Part shown: in pieces, positions 7,134 to 15,097 of the stretch
Position numbering within the stretch: position 1 is the first letter of the stretch
Layout: each line of letters starts with the position of its first letter
NCBI GenBank assembly: GCA_017512025.1
Contig: JAFWHH010000009.1
Location: 496,001-560,000, forward strand
Direction of reading: 5' to 3'
From: Clostridia bacterium
GTDB lineage: Bacteria; Bacillota; Clostridia; TANB77; CAG-508
DNA: 64,000 nucleotides
Translations under genes and position numbers: made by a program
The notes under the pieces: model-generated
The model's database searches: none
What the model was told of the DNA's origin: nothing
Seen by the model: only the letters and a program-made list of their open reading frames with translations

Positions 7134-8021
7134 TTATTTACTGAGTTTTTCAATCCATTCTTTGGCTATATCATATTTTATATTCATATTTCCAAGACCA
7201 ATACCTAGATTAGTTCCTGGTCTGTTGCTTCCATGATAATCTGTGCCTCCAGAAATATACTTGTTATTTTTCTTACAAAATTCCACTAAATAATTTGTTT
7301 GCTCTTCTGTAAATGTCGAGTAAAAACATTCAATTCCATCAATTTCATATTTATTTACAAGTTCATTAAAAATTACTTCCGCATTTTCCTCGTATTGATA
7401 TATATGTGGTATAAAAACAAGTCCTCCTGCTTTTCTAATTAGCGTTATAACATCTTTAACACTTGGTATTAAATCACTTTCATCTACGTAAAACTTACTA
7501 TTTTTATTGCTTGTATGTCTTTTGAAAAAAATGCTTTCTCTCTCCCATGATTCTTCATCTGGTACAAACTGTTTATTGTATTCATTCTCCCTCATTTTAT
7601 AATGTAAATACTCTGTAGCATAATAATAACCACTACTTTTATAATCTTCCAATACGTTACCTTCAAATACCATACCAATCTCAACACATTTGTTATATAG
7701 TCTTTTTAATTCTTCTGCATTAATCTTTTCAAAACCTAAATACAGATTCTTAACTTCTTCGTTTATTACATTATAATCTATTCCATATCCAAGTAGCTCT
7801 ATTGAAAATCCCAATATGTATGCTTGAAGTTCAACTCCACAAATTAATTTACCTGAAAAATATTTTGTTATATCATTTTTTTTAATTTGTTCATAGACTT
7901 TGCAATTATCGTGATCTGTAATTGAAAGACATTCAATACCTAATTTTTCTGCTTTTTTTAGAATTTCTACATAGCTATCTGATCCATCAGAGCAATTACT
8001 ATGCGTATGTAAATCTATCAT
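7134..8021 (-). CDS. PHP-domain phosphoesterase, candidate histidinol-phosphatase
   Basis: 295-aa PHP-family metal-dependent phosphoesterase. Metal-binding motifs: DLHTHSNCSDG (3-13), ITDHDN, GVELQA, FIPHIY and GGTDYHG near the C-terminus. The start at 8021 has AAGGAG nine bases upstream; an ATG at 8045 overlapping hisD has no such site. It follows hisD directly and shares its transcript. Because that transcript is apparently controlled by a histidine attenuator, the protein may supply the step before HisD (histidinol phosphate to histidinol). By sequence alone it could equally be a YciV/TrpH-like nucleotide phosphatase. Confidence 0.8.
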   Translation of the reverse strand: MIDLHTHSNCSDGSDSYVEILKKAEKLGIECLSITDHDNCKVYEQIKKNDITKYFSGKLICGVELQAYILGFSIELLGYGIDYNVINEEVKNLYLGFEKINAEELKRLYNKCVEIGMVFEGNVLEDYKSSGYYYATEYLHYKMRENEYNKQFVPDEESWERESIFFKRHTSNKNSKFYVDESDLIPSVKDVITLIRKAGGLVFIPHIYQYEENAEVIFNELVNKYEIDGIECFYSTFTEEQTNYLVEFCKKNNKYISGGTDYHGSNRPGTNLGIGLGNMNIKYDIAKEWIEKLSK

Positions 8022-8034
8022 ATATTCTATCTCC

Positions 8035-9330
8035 TTATTCCTCAAATCTTACTTTTATAGAATTAGCATGGGCATCTAATCCCTCTATATTTGCAAATTC
8101 AATTACATCATCTTTAAATGTTTCTAGGATATCTCTTGGATAATAGCTGTATGATGAATATTTTACGAAATCATATACTCCTAGCCCTGAATAGAATTTT
8201 GCTGTTCCAGAAGTTGGAAGAACGTGGTTCGTTCCACTCATATAATCACCAAGTGGCTCTGGTGAATTTTCCCCTAAAAATATTGAACCCGCATTTTTTA
8301 TTTTGGGTAATTTTGATATTGGCTCTTCAGTTAATACCTCTATGTGCTCTGGTGCTATTTCATTTGAAATAGCAAACGCTTCATCTAAATTTTCAACAAT
8401 AATACTTGCTCCAAAATTCTTCATAGAATACTCAATAATATCTTTTCTACTTAAACCTTTTATTTGTCTTTCTATTTCCTTATTTACTTTATCTGATAAT
8501 GTTTTATCAGTTGTAATTAAAATACTACTTGATAACTTATCGTGCTCCGCTTGGCTCATTAGATCTGCTGCTATATACTTTGGATTTGAATTTTCATCAG
8601 CAATAACCAATACCTCTGAAGGTCCAGCTATCATATCAATATCAACAAGTCCATACACTTGTTTCTTTGCAGTTGCAACATATATGTTTCCTGGTCCAAC
8701 AATTTTATCTACCTTTTTTATCGTTTCCGTCCCATAAGCAACTGCTCCAATTCCTTGTACACCACCAATTTTATATATTATATCTACTCCAGCTATTTCA
8801 GCAGCTGCTATAATTGAATCTGGAACCTTACCATTTTCTTTTACAGGAGTAATCATTATTATTTCCTTAACCCCTGCAAGTCTTGCTGGAATAACATTCA
8901 TTAATACTGTTGATGGATATGAAGCCGTGCCTCCTGGTACATACACACAAACTCGCTCTAAAGGCCTTACCATCTGTCCCATGATTACACCATTTTCTTT
9001 GAAAAGATTCCAAGAATTTCCCTTCTGATTCTTGTGGAACTCTGTTATCTGATCTTTTGCTCTATTTAGTATTCTAATAAAGTTTTCTCCAACATTTTTA
9101 ATTCCTGCATTTATTTCTTCTTCTGTAACTTTTATATCTTCCATTTTTTCTATTTTAAATCCATCAAACTTTTCAGCATATTTAATAACTGCTTTATCTC
9201 CATTTTGTTTGATATCCTTTAAAATATCTTCTACTGCTTTTGTTACATCTTTATTTATGTCCTCTTTTCTGCTGTTTAATTTATTTATAATATCATCAAT
9301 GTTATTTTCATAAATTAACGTTTTTAGCAT
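8035..9330 (-). CDS. hisD: Histidinol dehydrogenase
   Basis: 431-aa HisD, which oxidises L-histidinol to L-histidine with two NAD+. Full family length. Recognisable features include VPGGTASYPSTVLMN, GPSEVLVIAD, the zinc-site segment DLMSQAEHD, APEHIEVL and SGTNHVLPTSGTAKFYSGLGV. AAGGAGGG precedes the ATG. No other classical his genes are in the window; only the PHP gene follows. A long leader upstream contains a short ORF with three His codons and a terminator hairpin (separate entries), implying control by histidyl-tRNA charging. Confidence 0.95.
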   Translation of the reverse strand: MLKTLIYENNIDDIINKLNSRKEDINKDVTKAVEDILKDIKQNGDKAVIKYAEKFDGFKIEKMEDIKVTEEEINAGIKNVGENFIRILNRAKDQITEFHKNQKGNSWNLFKENGVIMGQMVRPLERVCVYVPGGTASYPSTVLMNVIPARLAGVKEIIMITPVKENGKVPDSIIAAAEIAGVDIIYKIGGVQGIGAVAYGTETIKKVDKIVGPGNIYVATAKKQVYGLVDIDMIAGPSEVLVIADENSNPKYIAADLMSQAEHDKLSSSILITTDKTLSDKVNKEIERQIKGLSRKDIIEYSMKNFGASIIVENLDEAFAISNEIAPEHIEVLTEEPISKLPKIKNAGSIFLGENSPEPLGDYMSGTNHVLPTSGTAKFYSGLGVYDFVKYSSYSYYPRDILETFKDDVIEFANIEGLDAHANSIKVRFEE

Positions 9331-9414
9331 ATAAATCCCTCCTTATGATTAATCAGTCTATCTTCATATATCTTAAGAAATTATTTTTTAATTGGATTAT
9401 GAAGTTATAATTTA

Positions 9415-9485
9415 ATAAAAAAAGATACAAAAATAGACTATTAATATAGAATTAGAATTCCTACTAATAGTCTATTTAATGTATC
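9415..9485 (-). terminator. Attenuator terminator in the hisD leader
   Basis: On the minus strand AATAGACTATTA (9465-9476) pairs with TAATAGTCTATT (9432-9443), extended by GATACA/TGTATC, followed by TTTTTTTATT. It lies after the leader peptide and about 100 bases before the hisD start, so it would stop transcription before hisD. Confidence 0.8.
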
Positions 9486-9502
9486 CTTTAAAATATTTTT
9501 AA

Positions 9503-9556
9503 ACTATTGTAGGTACAGCAAACTTAGCCTGTACCTACACTTATTACAGCATAGTT
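9503..9556 (-). promoter_or_regulatory. Competing RNA segments of the his attenuator
   Basis: Minus-strand GTAGGTACAG (9529-9538) forms a perfect 10-bp hairpin with CTGTACCTAC (9509-9518). The 3' arm and following bases, CCTACAATAGT (9503-9513), can instead pair with ACTATTAGTAGG (9460-9471), which is the 5' arm of the terminator, and so act as antiterminator. AACTATGCTGTA (9545-9556), overlapping the leader stop codon, can partly pair with TACAGGCTAAGTT (9521-9533) and free the antiterminator strand. The switching model is inference. Confidence 0.6.
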
Positions 9557-9608
9557 ACAAGCTCCTACAATGATGATGTAATTGGTTTAAAAATACTCTT
9601 AACTTCAT
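9555..9608 (-). CDS. Histidine leader peptide (17 aa)
   Basis: A 17-codon frame on the minus strand, MKLRVFLNQLHHHCRSL, with AGAGG eight bases before the ATG. Codons 11-13 are three consecutive CAT His codons. The stop codon lies just before the competing hairpins and terminator upstream of hisD. This is the layout of classical ribosome-stalling his attenuators. Such leaders are well known in Proteobacteria, whereas Firmicutes usually use T-box leaders for amino-acid genes. No T-box (TGGNACCGCG) was found here. Confidence 0.75.
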   Translation of the reverse strand: MKLRVFLNQLHHHCRSL

Positions 9609-9643
9609 AATCAATTCCTCTTTCTTAAAACTTTTATATTATA

Positions 9644-9672
9644 ACTTTAACAGAATTCTTGGATTTTGTCAA
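9644..9672 (-). promoter_or_regulatory. Promoter of the hisD leader transcript
   Basis: Minus-strand TTGACA (9667-9672), 17 bp, TAAAGT (9644-9649). A TATAAT at 9638-9643 is an alternative -10 with poor spacing. It lies between the tRNA terminator and the leader peptide. Confidence 0.55.
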
Positions 9673-9689
9673 CTTGTAAAACTTTATAT

Positions 9690-9720
9690 AAAAAATAGAC
9701 AACCTTCTGGTTGTCTATTT
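9690..9720 (-). terminator. Terminator of the tRNA-His/tRNA-Gln unit
   Basis: AATAGACAACC/GGTTGTCTATT stem (about 9694-9704 with 9709-9719), then a T run on the minus strand. It begins immediately after the tRNA-Gln CCA. Confidence 0.85.
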
Positions 9721-9795
9721 TGGTTGGGCTGGCTAGATTCGAACTAGCGCATGCATGAGTCAAAGTCATGTGCCTTACCGCTTGGCTACAGCCCA
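9721..9795 (-). tRNA. tRNA-Gln (TTG)
   Basis: Minus-strand cloverleaf starting TGGGCTG and ending CAGCCCA-A-CCA (CCA encoded). Anticodon arm CATGA-CTTTGAC-TCATG gives anticodon TTG. T arm GCTAG-TTCGAAT-CTAGC. Co-transcribed with tRNA-His. Confidence 0.95.
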
Positions 9796-9824
9796 ATGTA
9801 TTAATAACTGCATTAAAATAATTA

Positions 9825-9902
9825 TGGGGTGGAAGATGGGACTCGAACCCACGGTCTTCAGTGCCACAAACTGACGCGTTAACCAACTACGCTACATCCA
9901 CC
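9825..9902 (-). tRNA. tRNA-His (GTG)
   Basis: Minus-strand tRNA with acceptor GTGGATG, an encoded G at -1 opposite discriminator C, anticodon loop TTGTGGC (anticodon GTG), T loop TTCGAGT and encoded CCA. The -1 G is the tRNA-His identity feature. There is one T-T mismatch in the acceptor stem. It lies just upstream of the histidine-controlled hisD leader. Confidence 0.95.
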
Positions 9903-9933
9903 ATCTTGCACTCTTTAAATCAATGCAGTTATT

Positions 9934-9962
9934 ATTTTACTATCTATTAAAGATTTTGTCAA
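9934..9962 (-). promoter_or_regulatory. Promoter of the tRNA-His/tRNA-Gln unit
   Basis: Minus-strand TTGACA (9957-9962), 17 bp, TAAAAT (9934-9939). Confidence 0.85.
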
Positions 9963-9985
9963 GAGATGAATAGATTTTTTTTAAT

Positions 9986-10642
9986 CTATACCTCTCTTGC
10001 CCAAATTACTAATCTATACTTGTTATTTGATTGACATGTAACTAATGATATTTCACGTTTTCCTTGTGTATCTCTTCCAAAGTATGAAGTATCATCCTCT
10101 TCTGTTGTATACTTTTGATATATTTTGTATTCTACCCTTTGACCAGTTGCCGTATCTGTTATATATACTGGATCACCAATGTTTAATAGTTTATTACTTC
10201 CAAAAAATAAACCACTTCTATAGTTATGACCAGCTAAAACTGTATTTCCTACTTTGTTTAATCCAACACCATATTGAATTCCTATAGAAACTTCAAGTTC
10301 ATTAGCATCTGTTATGTACTCTAAAACAGGATATCTTAAATTAACTGTTGGTAATTCTATCTTACCTTCTACTCTATATCCTCTATATTGTAATCCATCA
10401 GCATCAATACCTCTTGGGCCATTATCTCCGTCACCTTGTTCATCAATTGCCTCTTGTTCATCATAATCGTCTCTATCTGAAATATACTTTTCAAATTCAT
10501 TATCTAGAAACTCAGCTGCGTCATTGTTGATTTTATATTTTTCATAATATTTATATCCTAAATAACCTATACCACCAAGTACCGCAATAACTAATAATAT
10601 AAGTAGTATATTTAAAAATCTATCAAAAAATGTTTTTTCCAT
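9986..10642 (-). CDS. Class D-like sortase
   Basis: 218-aa membrane-anchored transpeptidase. An N-terminal basic stretch and a membrane helix (about 8-31) are followed by an acidic linker (about 41-82) and the sortase barrel. Catalytic triad candidates are His139 (LAGHNYRSG), Cys203 (SLVTCQSN) and Arg210. The TLVTC-type motif and short length point to class D/E rather than A or B. It probably anchors surface or spore proteins carrying LPXTG-like signals; one candidate substrate ends in MPQTG at 32.3 kb. RBS AGGAGG. It is followed at close distance by the tRNA promoter. Confidence 0.85.
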   Translation of the reverse strand: MEKTFFDRFLNILLILLVIAVLGGIGYLGYKYYEKYKINNDAAEFLDNEFEKYISDRDDYDEQEAIDEQGDGDNGPRGIDADGLQYRGYRVEGKIELPTVNLRYPVLEYITDANELEVSIGIQYGVGLNKVGNTVLAGHNYRSGLFFGSNKLLNIGDPVYITDTATGQRVEYKIYQKYTTEEDDTSYFGRDTQGKREISLVTCQSNNKYRLVIWAREV

Positions 10643-10657
10643 TTTTTCCTCCTACTT

Positions 10658-10999
10658 TTAAAGAATCTTGTCTCCTAAAGTTTTTCCTGCAATTACGTGG
10701 AAGTGCATATGCATAACTGTTTGACCTGCATCTTTCCCACAATTGTTTATAACTCTAAATCCATTCTCAGCAAAGTTCTCTTTCTTTGCAATTTTATTAA
10801 TAGCACTATATATTTTTGCAATAATGTCATCATTTTCTTCAACTTGCATTACATTATCATAATGTTTCTTTGGAACTACTAAAATATGTATTGGTGCCTG
10901 CGGATTTAAATCCTTAAAAGCAGCAACAAATTCATCTTCATATACTATTTCTGTTGGTATTTCACCATTTGCTAATTTACAAAAAATACAATCTTCCAT
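10658..10999 (-). CDS. HIT-family nucleotide-binding protein
   Basis: 113-aa histidine triad protein. HIT proteins hydrolyse AMP-lysine-like phosphoramidates or dinucleoside polyphosphates. The active-site H-x-H-x-H lies at 97-101 (MHMHFHV), and CIFC near the N-terminus (4-7) is a typical zinc-binding pair of Hint/PKCI-like proteins. The start at 10999 is chosen for its AAGGAGG; an upstream ATG at 11035 lacks one. It lies 15 bp before the sortase gene on the same strand, so the two are probably co-transcribed. Confidence 0.92.
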   Translation of the reverse strand: MEDCIFCKLANGEIPTEIVYEDEFVAAFKDLNPQAPIHILVVPKKHYDNVMQVEENDDIIAKIYSAINKIAKKENFAENGFRVINNCGKDAGQTVMHMHFHVIAGKTLGDKIL

Positions 11000-11061
11000 A
11001 CGTAATTCCTCCTTGTACTGTTTTATACTTAACAATTATATCACAAATAAAAAATAAAACA

Positions 11062-11095
11062 AACAGAACATACATAAAATATGTATGTTCTATTA
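11062..11095 (-). terminator. Hairpin after the AlaRS gene
   Basis: Stem AGAACATACAT/ATGTATGTTCT (about 11065-11091). The T tract on the minus side is interrupted (GTTTGTTTTATTTTTT). Confidence 0.65.
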
Positions 11096-11100
11096 TGCTT

Positions 11101-12870
11101 TTATTCTAATACTGCTTTTATTCTTCTTACTCCTGATGAACTTGATTCTTCTTTCTTAATTACAAAATGTCCAAGTTCAGAAGTATTTGATACGTGAGGT
11201 CCACCACATATTTCAAGTGATACATCACCAATTTTATAAACAGTTACAATGTCTGGATATCTTTCGATAAACTCACATTCTGCCCCCATTTTTACAGCTT
11301 CCTCTTTTGGCATTTCTAATCTCTCAACTGGAATAGCCATACTTATATATTCATTAACTAAATCTTCTGCTTTTTTCTTCTCTTCATCAGTCATTTTTTC
11401 ACCATGAGCAAAATCAAATCTCATTCTTTCAGCGGTGATGTTACTTCCTCTTTGATGAACATGCTCACCTAATACTTTCTTTAAAGCTGCATTTAATAAG
11501 TGAGTAGCCGTATGATATTTTGTTTCCATTTCTCCAGAAGATGCTAAACCACCTTTGAATTTTTGTTCAGATCCAGCTCTTGATTTAGCTTGGTGCTCTT
11601 CAAATTTTGCCTTGAATCCATCCATATCAACTGTAAATCCTTGCTCTTTAGCAAGCTCTTCAGTTAATTCAATTGGGAATCCATATGTGTCATATAATTT
11701 GAAAGCTGTATCTTTATCAATTTCTGTTCCTTGAATAGTCTTAGTTATTTTTTCAAATTCTCTTAATCCTTTCTCAAGAGTTCTATTGAATTTAACTTTT
11801 TCATTCTTTAATGATTCAATAATGAAATCTTTATTTCTATCAAGCTCTGTATAATATTCTTTGTATTGATTAATAACAATATTTGCAATTTGACTATCCC
11901 AATCAGAATCAATGTTTATATCTAATGTTCTAGCATATCTGATAGTTCTTCTTATTAATCTTCTTAATACATATCCTTGATCTTTATTTGATGGTGTAAT
12001 CTTTGCATCATCACCAAGAAGCATAACAATAGCTCTCAAGTGATCAGCTATAATTCTAATAGCTGTTGTATATTTTTCATCATCATATTTCTTTCCAGAT
12101 ACTTCTTCAATTTTAGCAATTATATCTGTCCAAATTGATGACTTGTAGTTATCTGTTTGTCCTTCAAGAACAGCAACAACTCTTTCTACACCCATTCCTG
12201 TATCAACATTTTTCTTTTCAAGTGGAGTGAAAGTTCCATCTGGATTGTGCATGTATTGCATAAATACGTTATTCCAAATCTCAACCCAATTTTCATTTTC
12301 TGGATCAAATTTATCTGGAACAGCCTCATCACTTCTCCAGTAGAATATTTCTGTATCAGATCCGCATGGTCCTGTTAATTCCATATTAGGCCACCAGTTA
12401 TCGTCTACACCCAAGTATGCAATTCTATCTTTTAATATTCCTTGCTCAAGCCATAAATTAGCTGCTTCTTCATCAGCTGGAACTAATTCATTTCCCTTGA
12501 ATACTGTTACAGCTAGTCTTTCAACTGGAATATTTAAGTATTTTGTTAATAATTCAAAACTCCAAGCAATTGACTCTTCCTTAAAATAATCACCTAATGA
12601 CCAGTTACCAAGCATTTCAAAGAATGTATGATGAGTTTTGTCTCCAACTTCTTCTAGGTCATTTGTTCTAAAACACTTTTGAACATCTGCAAGACGAGTT
12701 CCTTCTGGATGTGGTAATCCCTTTAAATATGGAACTAATGGTTGCATACCGGCAGTGTTAAATAGAACCGTTGGATCATTTTCAGGAATTACTGGAGCAC
12801 TTGGTATAATCTTGTGTCCTTTTCCTTCAAAAAAGTTTAAATATATTTTCTTTAAATCTATGCTACTCAT
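11101..12870 (-). CDS. alaS: Alanyl-tRNA synthetase, short form lacking the C-terminal domain
   Basis: 589-aa AlaRS containing the class II catalytic domain, the tRNA-recognition region and the editing domain (zinc-site motifs HTATH and CGGPH). It ends at ...SSSSGVRRIKAVLE, where typical ~870-aa AlaRS proteins continue into the coiled-coil/DHHA1 C-Ala domain. A hairpin right after the stop shows this is the natural end, not a frameshift. C-Ala normally aids tRNA binding and oligomerisation, so this form must manage without it, or a fuller copy exists elsewhere. RBS AAGGGAAG. Confidence 0.9.
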   Translation of the reverse strand: MSSIDLKKIYLNFFEGKGHKIIPSAPVIPENDPTVLFNTAGMQPLVPYLKGLPHPEGTRLADVQKCFRTNDLEEVGDKTHHTFFEMLGNWSLGDYFKEESIAWSFELLTKYLNIPVERLAVTVFKGNELVPADEEAANLWLEQGILKDRIAYLGVDDNWWPNMELTGPCGSDTEIFYWRSDEAVPDKFDPENENWVEIWNNVFMQYMHNPDGTFTPLEKKNVDTGMGVERVVAVLEGQTDNYKSSIWTDIIAKIEEVSGKKYDDEKYTTAIRIIADHLRAIVMLLGDDAKITPSNKDQGYVLRRLIRRTIRYARTLDINIDSDWDSQIANIVINQYKEYYTELDRNKDFIIESLKNEKVKFNRTLEKGLREFEKITKTIQGTEIDKDTAFKLYDTYGFPIELTEELAKEQGFTVDMDGFKAKFEEHQAKSRAGSEQKFKGGLASSGEMETKYHTATHLLNAALKKVLGEHVHQRGSNITAERMRFDFAHGEKMTDEEKKKAEDLVNEYISMAIPVERLEMPKEEAVKMGAECEFIERYPDIVTVYKIGDVSLEICGGPHVSNTSELGHFVIKKEESSSSGVRRIKAVLE

Positions 12871-12909
12871 ATATTTCTTCCCTTCTTTTCTCTTCTAAAA
12901 ACTTTCATA

Positions 12910-12938
12910 ATTATATTACAAACTATGCGTAAAATCAA
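12910..12938 (-). promoter_or_regulatory. Sigma-A promoter of alaS
   Basis: Minus-strand TTGATT (12933-12938), 17 bp, TATAAT (12910-12915). There is no room for, and no sign of, a T-box. Confidence 0.75.
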
Positions 12939-12957
12939 TAGTATCGGTGTTACAATA

Positions 12958-13003
12958 ATAAAAAAATGAGAGCTGGTAGGAAAGATTTTCCTTACCAGCT
13001 CTA
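12958..13003 (-). terminator. Terminator of the poly-Thr secreted protein gene
   Basis: Minus-strand GAGCTGGTAAGGAAA pairs with TTTCCTACCAGCTC (12969-13003), followed by a run of T (12960-12966). Confidence 0.85.
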
Positions 13004-13018
13004 TGGAGTACAACTTGC

Positions 13019-13600
13019 TTATTCCCAAGTAACAGCAACATCCAGTCTACCGATAGGACAAAAGTCTACAACAATGCCCATACCAAGAGTTGTTGGTATC
13101 AGAGACCCCTTGGGGTGTGCCTCAAGATCTGGAGTCGCAACCATAACATATCCGTTATAGGTCTTGACGCCATCAAATCGCTCTTCATAGCCATCGTGGC
13201 TATAGCCAAGCAGATCCAGACAGCCAAACATCGGTAGATTGTAAAATGATTCCTCATATCCTGAGGGCGTCTGATCCGCATGTACAATCCCGTCATGAGG
13301 GTTGAGGTGAGGTTCACAATATGTGACTTCAGTCGTCGTTGTTGTCGTTTCATCCGTCGTTGTCGTACATGTTGTTGTGGTTGTTGTTGTCGTGGTTGTC
13401 AAGGTTGTTGTCGTTACCAAAGTTGTCGTGGTTGTTTCTTCTGTTCCACACTCTTCTTCGGCTCTGACACAATCCTCTGCAGTCGATGCTTTCACCATCT
13501 CTCCGTTATCCGTTGCCCTATATGGAGTTCCTTCCATAGTAAACACCGGAACCGTAACCATGGCTATACAGATTGCCAAAAGCCGCTTTAATTTGTACAT
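13019..13600 (-). CDS. Secreted poly-threonine protein with a possible 3D-like C-terminal domain
   Basis: 193-aa predicted exported protein. A basic start and hydrophobic segment (1-20) look like a signal peptide. A low-complexity linker (about 55-93) is almost all Thr, interrupted by Val, Leu, Cys and Asp. The C-terminal ~60 residues (YVMVATPDLEAHPKGS, then GMGIVVDFC, then GRLDVAVTW) resemble the 3D domain double-psi barrel of wall-active proteins, but the three Asp are not all kept. G+C is visibly higher than in flanking genes, as in the 6.4-7.1 kb islet. RBS GGAGGT. A perfect sigma-A promoter precedes it. Confidence 0.65.
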   Translation of the reverse strand: MYKLKRLLAICIAMVTVPVFTMEGTPYRATDNGEMVKASTAEDCVRAEEECGTEETTTTTLVTTTTLTTTTTTTTTTCTTTTDETTTTTTEVTYCEPHLNPHDGIVHADQTPSGYEESFYNLPMFGCLDLLGYSHDGYEERFDGVKTYNGYVMVATPDLEAHPKGSLIPTTLGMGIVVDFCPIGRLDVAVTWE

Positions 13601-13638
13601 CTTTCTTGTACCTCCATTTTTTATTTTAGCTTTTTAAA

Positions 13639-13678
13639 GCTGCTGTACTATTATAGCACAGCAGCCTATTTATGTCAA
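13639..13678 (-). promoter_or_regulatory. Perfect consensus promoter with a palindrome across the -10
   Basis: Minus-strand TTGACA (13673-13678), 17 bp, TATAAT (13650-13655). An inverted repeat GCTGCTGT/ACAGCAGC (13639-13646 and 13658-13665) brackets the -10 box, a position typical of a repressor operator. Confidence 0.75.
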
Positions 13679-13679
13679 T

Positions 13680-14975
13680 TTATTCAGCAATCAAGCACTC
13701 TTCATTTGCATCAACTATTTTTACATTTTTTATCTTATTTTCTAGCTCTTCATCCGTCTTATATTTCACAACCATATAATTTTTTGTGTGACCTTTATAG
13801 AACTCTCCGTCTCTTTCCTCAAAAAGAACTTCAACTTCTTTTCCAATATATGATTTGTTATACTCTAATTCATTCTCATCAGAAAGCTCTATCAATTTTT
13901 TACTTCTAATTTCTTTTACTTTAGAATCAACTTGATTTGGCATTACAGCAGCCTTAGTTCCTTTTCTTGGTGAATATTTGAAAACATGCATATGGTAGAA
14001 CTTAATTTTCTTTAAGAACTCATATGTCTTTTCAAATTCTTCATCCGTTTCACCAGGGAAACCAACTATTACATCAGTTGTAAGAGCGGCATTTGGAAAT
14101 TTTGCTCTCAACTTTTCCGTTGCTTCCATAAATTCATCAGCAGTATATCTTCTATTCATTCTTTTTAAAGTTTCTGTACAACCACTTTGTAATGAAAGAT
14201 GGAAATGGTCGCATATCTTATCTAACTTAGATAATCTTTCTATGAAATCATCTGTCATAATAATAGGCTCTATTGAGCTTAATCTTATTCTTTGTAGCCC
14301 TTCTACAGAATTTATTTTTTCTAATAGATTAATTAGTGTTGTTCCATCTTTAAAATCTCTACCATATGATGCGACATGTATTCCAGTTACAACAACTTCC
14401 TTAAATCCATCCTTTACAATTTTATCTACTTCTTCAATAACATTATCAATTGCTCTACTTCTAATATGACCTCTTGCAAATGGTATTAGACAATATGAAC
14501 AAAATCTATCACACCCATCTTGTACTTTAATAACAGCCCTTGTTTTTTCAGTATAAGTTGTTGGACCAAATTCAACATATTCTTCTTTATACATTACATC
14601 AGAAACTATCTCATTTTCTTCTTTGTTTTCTCTATAATCTTCAATTATTTTTATAATGTCATTTTTTTCGTTATTTCCAATGACTAAATCAACTTCGTCT
14701 ATCTCTTCAATTTCCTTTGCTGCTACTTGTGCATAACAACCACAAGCCACAACAATAGCGTCTTTATTATGCTCTTTTGCTCTTCTAAGCATTTGTCTTG
14801 ATTTTCGATCAGCAATGCTTGTTACAGTACATGTATTAACAATATAAACGTCAGCCGGCTCTTCAAAATCTACGACTAAAAAACCATTCTCAATGAATTT
14901 TTGAGCCATGGCATTTGTTTCATATTGATTTACTTTACATCCTAATGAACAAAAAGCAACTTTCAACTTTTCCAT
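13680..14975 (-). CDS. mtaB: tRNA t6A37 methylthiotransferase MtaB
   Basis: 431-aa radical-SAM enzyme converting t6A37 to ms2t6A37 in tRNAs that read ANN codons. Domain order: UPF0004 N-terminal domain with three cluster Cys (SLGCKVN, NTCTVT, CGCYAQ), radical SAM domain with CDRFCSYC, then a TRAM domain at the C-terminus. It is MtaB rather than MiaB by its FCSLGCKVNQYET start and the TGIHVASYGRD segment. The start at 14975 is chosen for its AAAGGA; an ATG at 15002 lacks one. Promoter TTTACA-17-TATAAT on the minus strand around 15015-15045. Confidence 0.92.
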   Translation of the reverse strand: MEKLKVAFCSLGCKVNQYETNAMAQKFIENGFLVVDFEEPADVYIVNTCTVTSIADRKSRQMLRRAKEHNKDAIVVACGCYAQVAAKEIEEIDEVDLVIGNNEKNDIIKIIEDYRENKEENEIVSDVMYKEEYVEFGPTTYTEKTRAVIKVQDGCDRFCSYCLIPFARGHIRSRAIDNVIEEVDKIVKDGFKEVVVTGIHVASYGRDFKDGTTLINLLEKINSVEGLQRIRLSSIEPIIMTDDFIERLSKLDKICDHFHLSLQSGCTETLKRMNRRYTADEFMEATEKLRAKFPNAALTTDVIVGFPGETDEEFEKTYEFLKKIKFYHMHVFKYSPRKGTKAAVMPNQVDSKVKEIRSKKLIELSDENELEYNKSYIGKEVEVLFEERDGEFYKGHTKNYMVVKYKTDEELENKIKNVKIVDANEECLIAE

Positions 14976-15097
14976 ATTTATTCCTTTCGTAATAGTCTTC
15001 AATACACAGAATTATACCATTTTTATGTAAATATGTAAATATAAAACCTTATAATTACAAGTCTTTAGATAATCTTCTTAAAATAACTTAAAATAAG

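Noticed and set aside
9415..9660. T-box riboswitch upstream of hisD
   Set aside because: No TGGNACCGCG motif and no stem I specifier architecture; a His-rich leader ORF explains the region better.
11101..11110. Frameshift or truncation of alaS
   Set aside because: The stop is followed directly by a hairpin and no continuation of AlaRS sequence is visible downstream in any frame.
13280..13637. Plus-strand Val/Cys-rich open frames opposite the poly-Thr gene
   Set aside because: Shadow of the ACN repeat; no promoter or ribosome binding site in that direction.
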